Source: an uncultured Oscillospiraceae bacterium
GTDB lineage: Bacteria; Bacillota; Clostridia; Oscillospirales; Ruminococcaceae
Assembly: GCA_934232845.1 (NCBI GenBank)
Contig: CAKQGD010000034.1
Coordinates: 1-18,834, forward strand
Reading direction: 5' to 3'
Length of the DNA: 18,834 nucleotides
Below, one piece after another: positions 15,010 to 18,834 of this stretch. Both the position numbers and the translations under genes were made by a program. Positions within the stretch are counted from its first letter, which is position 1, and the number at the start of each line of letters is the position of its first letter. The notes below the pieces were generated by a model that saw only the letters and a program-made list of their open reading frames with translations, made no database searches and was not told the origin of the DNA.

Positions 15010-15492
15010 ATGGGAATGATGGACAAACTTCGCAACTTTATGGGAATGCCCGAGGACGACGAAGAGGATTTTTATGACGATGAGCCGGAAACGGACGATG
15101 ACATGGATTATGTGTCTATGCGCAGAAAAAAAGAAAAGGAAGCGCCGTCCTATGACTATGGCGAAACAGCCGATACCTCCAAGCGCCCGAACAAGGTGGT
15201 CAATATTGCTGCGACAACCCAGCTTTCCGTGGTGCTTGTTAAGCCGGAAGTGTTTGAAGACGCTTCTTCAATTGCAGATCATCTCAATGCCAAGCATACC
15301 GTTGTACTGAATCTGGAGTCCACCAATAAGGACGTATCACGCCGCCTTGTCGATTTTCTCAGCGGCGTGGCTTATGCGAATCAGGGGCAGATTAAGCGCG
15401 TTGCAAACAGCACTTTTATCATTACGCCTTATAACGTGGACTTTGTCGGCGATTTGCTTGACGAGCTTGAGTCAAACGGCGTTTATTTCTGA
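15010..15492 (+). CDS. sepF: Cell division protein SepF
   Basis: SepF anchors FtsZ to the membrane and shapes septum assembly. The 160-residue protein has an N-terminal amphipathic membrane-targeting stretch (MGMMDKLRNFMGM), an acidic flexible linker (about residues 14-60, rich in Asp and Glu), and the C-terminal SepF domain (~64-155). That domain shows the family pattern: VVLVKPEVFEDA, IADHL, VVLNLES, RRLVDFLSGVAYA, then a strand pair ending in TPYNVDF. Length and layout are normal. The stop codon overlaps the ylmH start (TGATG). The ylmG gene that follows sepF in Bacillus is missing here. Confidence 0.96.
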   Translation: MGMMDKLRNFMGMPEDDEEDFYDDEPETDDDMDYVSMRRKKEKEAPSYDYGETADTSKRPNKVVNIAATTQLSVVLVKPEVFEDASSIADHLNAKHTVVLNLESTNKDVSRRLVDFLSGVAYANQGQIKRVANSTFIITPYNVDFVGDLLDELESNGVYF

Positions 15493-16259
15493 TGGGGGAT
15501 TGTTTTTCCCATTTGGGTTTGAATGCGAAAGAACGTATTTTTGCATCCCGCTGCGGAGAGCTTGCCTGTCTCGCACGGGAACGGGGCATCACACGCTTTA
15601 CGCCTTTTCTTGATGAGAGAGAACAAAGTATTGCATCCTGTGCGGCTGCTACATTTGGCTGTAAAGGCGGCGCTTGGGGCGGCTTTGGCGGAGCGCTTCG
15701 CGCGGTTTATGCTTTTTCTGAAGAAGACAGTCCTTTGCCGGAGGAATATCCGATTTCTTCTGTTACCGTTCGATGGAGAAAGAACTATATGATCCATCAT
15801 CGCGATCTGCTTGGAACGCTGATGTCGCTTCAGATCAAGCGTGAGACAATCGGAGATATCCTTGTCGGTGAGGGTGAAGCCGTTCTTTTTATTTTACCTT
15901 CGGTTGCGCCGATTCTTTTGCAAAGCGTTACAAAGGTAGGCGGCGTCGGTATTGTATGCGAAGAAGGGCATCCCATGCTTCTTCCCCAAGTTCGGAAAGA
16001 GCGACATGAAGGAATTGCGGCGTCTCTGCGTGCCGACTGTATCACGGCTATGCTGACGGGAAAAAGCCGAAGCGAAGCGGCTCGTCTGATTCGTGCAGGA
16101 CTGGTTGCGCACGGAGGACGAATTATTATAAACCCTTCCTGTCCGGTTGCGGCGGGAGAAAGTATTTCTATTCGGGGCGTCGGAAAGTTTTTCTTATGCG
16201 GCGTCGGAAATGAGACCAGATCGGGGCGGCTGCATGTCGCGTATGAAAAATATATTTGA
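15492..16259 (+). CDS. ylmH: YlmH family S4-domain RNA-binding protein
   Basis: YlmH is an RNA-binding protein long placed with the division cluster. In Bacillus it has been implicated in ribosome-associated quality control, binding 50S subunits with stalled peptidyl-tRNA. The 255-residue product has a family N-terminal region with the signature HRDLLGTLMSLQIKRETIGDI at about residues 103-123, written here as HRDLLGTLMS then LQIKRETIGDI. A C-terminal S4 domain covers about 182-235 (KSRSEAARLIRAGLV, then GESISIRG). The ATG shares one base with the sepF stop (TGATG), implying re-initiation. The end runs into the ribosome site of divIVA. Confidence 0.92.
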   Translation: MGDCFSHLGLNAKERIFASRCGELACLARERGITRFTPFLDEREQSIASCAAATFGCKGGAWGGFGGALRAVYAFSEEDSPLPEEYPISSVTVRWRKNYMIHHRDLLGTLMSLQIKRETIGDILVGEGEAVLFILPSVAPILLQSVTKVGGVGIVCEEGHPMLLPQVRKERHEGIAASLRADCITAMLTGKSRSEAARLIRAGLVAHGGRIIINPSCPVAAGESISIRGVGKFFLCGVGNETRSGRLHVAYEKYI

Positions 16260-16264
16260 GGGGG
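16258..16264 (+). promoter_or_regulatory. Shine-Dalgarno site deciding the divIVA start
   Basis: GAGGGGG overlaps the ylmH stop and lies 8 bases before an in-frame TTG (16273). The ATGs upstream at 16234 and 16243 lie inside ylmH and lack a comparable site. Confidence 0.65.
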
Positions 16265-16272
16265 TAACCACA

Positions 16273-17007
16273 TTGCTCACGCCGAAGGAAATTTCGGAAA
16301 AAACTTTTGACCGTACCTTTGGGTTCGGTTACCGCATGGACGACGTAGAGGAGTATCTGAAGACGGTTTCAGCCGCGCTTCAGGAACAGATAGACAAAAA
16401 TCAGGACCTCGAGCGCAAGCTGGAGGTCCTTGCCGATAAACTGACGGAATACCGCGAGGATGAAGAAAGCCTGCGGACTGCATTGCTCGGCGCGCAGAAG
16501 CTGGGTGACAGTGTGATCCGCGAGAGCAAGACGAAAGCGGAAATTATTCTGCGTGACGCTAATATTAAAGCTGAAACCATTGTCAGCAACGCTAAGCGTC
16601 AGATTGATCGGGAACAAGAAGCGTTTGAGAAAATTCAAAATGAAGTTGCTTCCTTTAAGGACAGACTTCTGGATTTGTATAAACAGCATCTTGAATTGGT
16701 GAGCACCATTCCCGGAAAAAATGCCACCCCGCGCGATGCGGCCGCGGCCGAGGAAAAATCGATTTACGAGTCCCCGGAAGAAGAGCGGGATGCAGGCCAG
16801 CCGTTGAGCGAGAAATCCGAGGTTTCGGAAAAGGAAGAGATTTCCGTTTCCGAACAAGCTTTGGCAGAGATCAGCGAAAAAGAAAAAGCGATGCTCGATG
16901 AGGAATTTGACGACGAATTTGATGACGATGATGAACCGGCATTTTCTTCCTCTAAATTCGGCGAGCTGCGCTTTGGAGATGCGTTTCGTATTGAACATAA
17001 AAAATGA
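16273..17007 (+). CDS. divIVA: DivIVA domain protein
   Basis: DivIVA-family proteins bind negatively curved membrane at poles and septa and recruit division or wall-growth proteins. The N-terminal lipid-binding domain is clear (LTPKEISEKTFDRTFGFGYR, then MDDVEEYL). A long coiled coil follows (about residues 30-145), then a low-complexity acidic tail rich in Ser and Glu with an Asp/Glu run (EFDDEFDDDDE) near the C-terminus. I choose TTG 16273 (244 residues). It puts the domain at the N-terminus as in the family and sits 8 bases after GAGGGGG. ATG 16243 or 16234 would add 10-13 residues and overlap ylmH. The acidic tail is probably disordered. ileS follows after a short hairpin. Confidence 0.93.
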   Translation: MLTPKEISEKTFDRTFGFGYRMDDVEEYLKTVSAALQEQIDKNQDLERKLEVLADKLTEYREDEESLRTALLGAQKLGDSVIRESKTKAEIILRDANIKAETIVSNAKRQIDREQEAFEKIQNEVASFKDRLLDLYKQHLELVSTIPGKNATPRDAAAAEEKSIYESPEEERDAGQPLSEKSEVSEKEEISVSEQALAEISEKEKAMLDEEFDDEFDDDDEPAFSSSKFGELRFGDAFRIEHKK

Positions 17008-17012
17008 TTTCA

Positions 17013-17034
17013 AAGAGCGGCCTATTCCGCTTTT
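17013..17034 (+). other. Short hairpin between divIVA and ileS
   Basis: AAGAGCGG (17013-17020) pairs with CCGCTTTT (17027-17034), 8 bp including one G-U, with a 6-nt loop. No U-tract follows beyond the stem, and the ileS ribosome site AAGGAG begins two bases later. It may tune ileS translation or partly terminate. The 46-base gap is too short for a T-box leader. Confidence 0.4.
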
Positions 17035-17053
17035 CAAGGAGAGATAAACCAAC

Positions 17054-18834
17054 ATGGCTAAAGACTACAACGACACAATGAATCTGCCCAAGACGGACTT
17101 CCCGATGCGCGCCGGCCTTCCGCAGAAAGAACCTTCTTTGGTTCAAAAATGGGATGAAGAGAAGCTTTATGCCCGCATGATTGCGCATAATGAGGGGAAG
17201 CCCCGTTTTGTGCTGCACGACGGACCTCCTTATGCAAATGCCTCCATTCACTTGGGCACGGCGCTCAACAAGGTCCTCAAAGATATGATTGTGCGCTCCA
17301 AAAATATGATGGGCTACTGCGCACCGTATATTCCGGGTTGGGATACGCACGGTCTTCCTATTGAGCTAAAAGCGCTTGCCGAACTCGGTGTCGGAAAGGA
17401 AATTACGCCGGTGCAGCTGCGCAATCAGTGTCGTGACTTTGCCGAAAAGCATGTCAAGATTCAGATGGGTCAGTTTAAGCGCCTCGGTACGCTGGCGGAT
17501 TACGATCATCCGTATATCACCCTGAAAAAAGAATTCGAGGCAAAGCAGATTGAAATCTTTGGCACAATGGCCAAAAAAGGCTATATTTATAAAGGCCTTA
17601 AACCGGTTTACTGGTGTCCCGACTGCCAGACCGCTCTTGCCGAGGCGGAAATTGAATATCATGATGATCCGAACACCTCAATTTATGTAAAATTCCGTGT
17701 AACGGATGACAAGGGGATTTTGACTGCGTTCGGTGCGGACCTCTCTAAAACCTATGTCATTATCTGGACAACCACAACGTGGACGCTGCCCGCAAACCTT
17801 GCCGTCTGCTTTGGGCCTAAATACGAATATGATCTGATCAAAGCTGCCAACGGTGAATTCTATGTGGTGGCCGATGAGTTGGCTGCTTCTGTGATGAAGG
17901 CCGGCGGCGTAGAAGAATATGAAGTTCTCGGCCGCTTTACCGGTAAAGATATCGATCGCGGCGTCTGCCGTCACCCGTTCTTTGACCGTGATTCTCTGAT
18001 GATCGTCGGGGACCATGTTACGCTTGACAGCGGTACCGGGATTGTGCATACCGCTCCGGGACATGGCGTCGAAGACTATGAGGTCTGTGTCAATCATTAT
18101 CCTGAGATTCCGATTCTTGTTCCGGTCGATGACAAGGGCCGCATGACAAAGGATGCCGGCGCATTTGAAGGGCTGACGACGGAAGAGGCCAATAAAGCTA
18201 TCTTCAAACATATGCAGGAAAACGGCAGCTTGTTTGCTTACGAAAACATCATTCACCAGTATCCTCATTGCTGGCGCTGCAAAAAACCGATTTTGTTCCG
18301 TGCGACGGAACAGTGGTTCTGTTCTGTCGATCAGTTCCGTGCACAGACGATGGATGCGATTCGCGATGTCGAGTGGATTCCGGCATGGGGCGCGGAACGT
18401 ATGGGCAACATGGTAATGGACCGCAGCGACTGGTGTATTTCCCGCCAGCGCACATGGGGCGTTCCGATTCCGATTTTCTTCTGCAAGAAGTGCGGAAAGG
18501 AGCATATTACGGATGAAAGCATCCGCGCTGTGTCCGATTTGTTCCGCAAAGAGGGCTCCAATGCATGGTATGAAAAGGAAGCATCGGAGATTTTGCCGGC
18601 CGGTACTAAATGTGAGCACTGCGGCGGCACCGAATTCCGCAAGGAAAAAGACATCATGGATGTCTGGTTTGACTCAGGCGTAACGCATGCTGCCGTTCTG
18701 GATACCGAAGAGAACAATCAGTGGCCTGCCGACCTTTATCTTGAGGGCGCCGACCAGTTCAGAGGATGGTTCCAATCGTCGCTTCTGACGTCGGTCGCAT
18801 GGCGCGGCTGTGCGCCGTACCATCAGGTCTGCTC
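17054..18834 (+). CDS. ileS: Isoleucyl-tRNA synthetase (partial, 3' end outside window)
   Basis: IleRS charges tRNA-Ile and edits misactivated valine. About 593 codons are present and the frame is open at the window end; the full protein should be roughly 900-950 residues. The N-terminus (NLPKTDFPMRAGLP) and HDGPPYANAS lead into the HIGH motif, which reads HLGT at residues 66-69. PGWDTHGLPIE follows. The CP1 editing domain shows TTTTWTLPAN (usually TTTPWTLPAN) and GTGIVHTAPGHG with the later Asp. WCISRQRTWGVPIP, CKKCG and CEHCGG (possible zinc-type knuckles), DVWFDSG and GADQFRGWFQSS are also present. The KMSKS loop lies beyond the window. Start ATG 17054 follows AAGGAG by 12 bases. Position after divIVA matches Bacillus. 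Confidence 0.97.
   Translation, partial: MAKDYNDTMNLPKTDFPMRAGLPQKEPSLVQKWDEEKLYARMIAHNEGKPRFVLHDGPPYANASIHLGTALNKVLKDMIVRSKNMMGYCAPYIPGWDTHGLPIELKALAELGVGKEITPVQLRNQCRDFAEKHVKIQMGQFKRLGTLADYDHPYITLKKEFEAKQIEIFGTMAKKGYIYKGLKPVYWCPDCQTALAEAEIEYHDDPNTSIYVKFRVTDDKGILTAFGADLSKTYVIIWTTTTWTLPANLAVCFGPKYEYDLIKAANGEFYVVADELAASVMKAGGVEEYEVLGRFTGKDIDRGVCRHPFFDRDSLMIVGDHVTLDSGTGIVHTAPGHGVEDYEVCVNHYPEIPILVPVDDKGRMTKDAGAFEGLTTEEANKAIFKHMQENGSLFAYENIIHQYPHCWRCKKPILFRATEQWFCSVDQFRAQTMDAIRDVEWIPAWGAERMGNMVMDRSDWCISRQRTWGVPIPIFFCKKCGKEHITDESIRAVSDLFRKEGSNAWYEKEASEILPAGTKCEHCGGTEFRKEKDIMDVWFDSGVTHAAVLDTEENNQWPADLYLEGADQFRGWFQSSLLTSVAWRGCAPYHQVC

Noticed and set aside
16147..16272. Longer divIVA start at ATG 16147
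   Set aside because: It would put about 42 residues of translated ylmH sequence before the conserved N-terminal DivIVA domain. TTG 16273 has the correct domain placement and a strong ribosome site.
1..18834. CRISPR array, insertion sequence, prophage, tRNA or rRNA gene
   Set aside because: No regularly spaced repeats, transposase or integrase motifs, or tRNA-like CCA/TΨC patterns were seen. The content is core chromosomal.

Overview
The window looks like a chromosomal segment from an anaerobic, low-to-mid-GC member of the Firmicutes (Bacillota), most likely class Clostridia and probably close to the Ruminococcaceae/Oscillospiraceae. This rests on gene order shared with Bacillus (miaB-ymcA-mutS-mutL-miaA, then ylmE-sepF-ylmH-divIVA-ileS), Gram-positive style Shine-Dalgarno sites and sigma-A promoters, an endonuclease-type MutL, and a two-subunit CoA-transferase beside a TAXI-type TRAP transporter. 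The species cannot be named from the sequence alone.

Minus-strand block, about 100-5024. A TAXI substrate-binding lipoprotein (3777-4823) and a fused TRAP permease (1782-3680) form one transport operon. It has its own promoter (4996-5024), a structured leader with a terminator-like stem, a GC-rich hairpin between the two genes, and a terminator at 1732-1760. Downstream lies a separate two-gene operon for a family I CoA-transferase (subunit A 849-1508, subunit B 163-843), with its own promoter (1599-1627) and a bidirectional terminator at 106-142. Together they suggest uptake and CoA activation of an organic acid, but the substrate cannot be read from the sequence.

Divergent intergenic region, 4824-5510. 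This is AT-rich and has no convincing large gene. It holds promoters for both directions, three copies of the heptamer TCGGCAT, and leaders of about 165-170 nt on each side.

Plus-strand block, 5304 to the window end. This is a tightly packed, co-directional run: miaB, a Cys-rich YlbF/YmcA-family gene, mutS, mutL, miaA, an HlyD-like membrane protein, yggS/ylmE, sepF, ylmH, divIVA and ileS (cut by the window end). It joins tRNA A37 modification (MiaA makes i6A37, MiaB methylthiolates it), mismatch repair (MutS/MutL), the SepF/DivIVA division and polarity module with its neighbour YlmH, and isoleucyl-tRNA charging. Several genes overlap by 1-23 bases (mutL/miaA, hlyD-like/yggS, sepF/ylmH), which points to translational coupling. 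I see one strong plus-strand promoter and no convincing plus-strand terminator.

Nothing here is clearly a new defence, mobile or biosynthetic system. The points most worth a second look are the missing standard start codon of mutL, the attenuator-like leader of the TRAP operon, the HlyD-like protein in the division cluster, the C-terminal four-cysteine motif of the YlbF-family protein, and non-canonical residues in two conserved IleS motifs.
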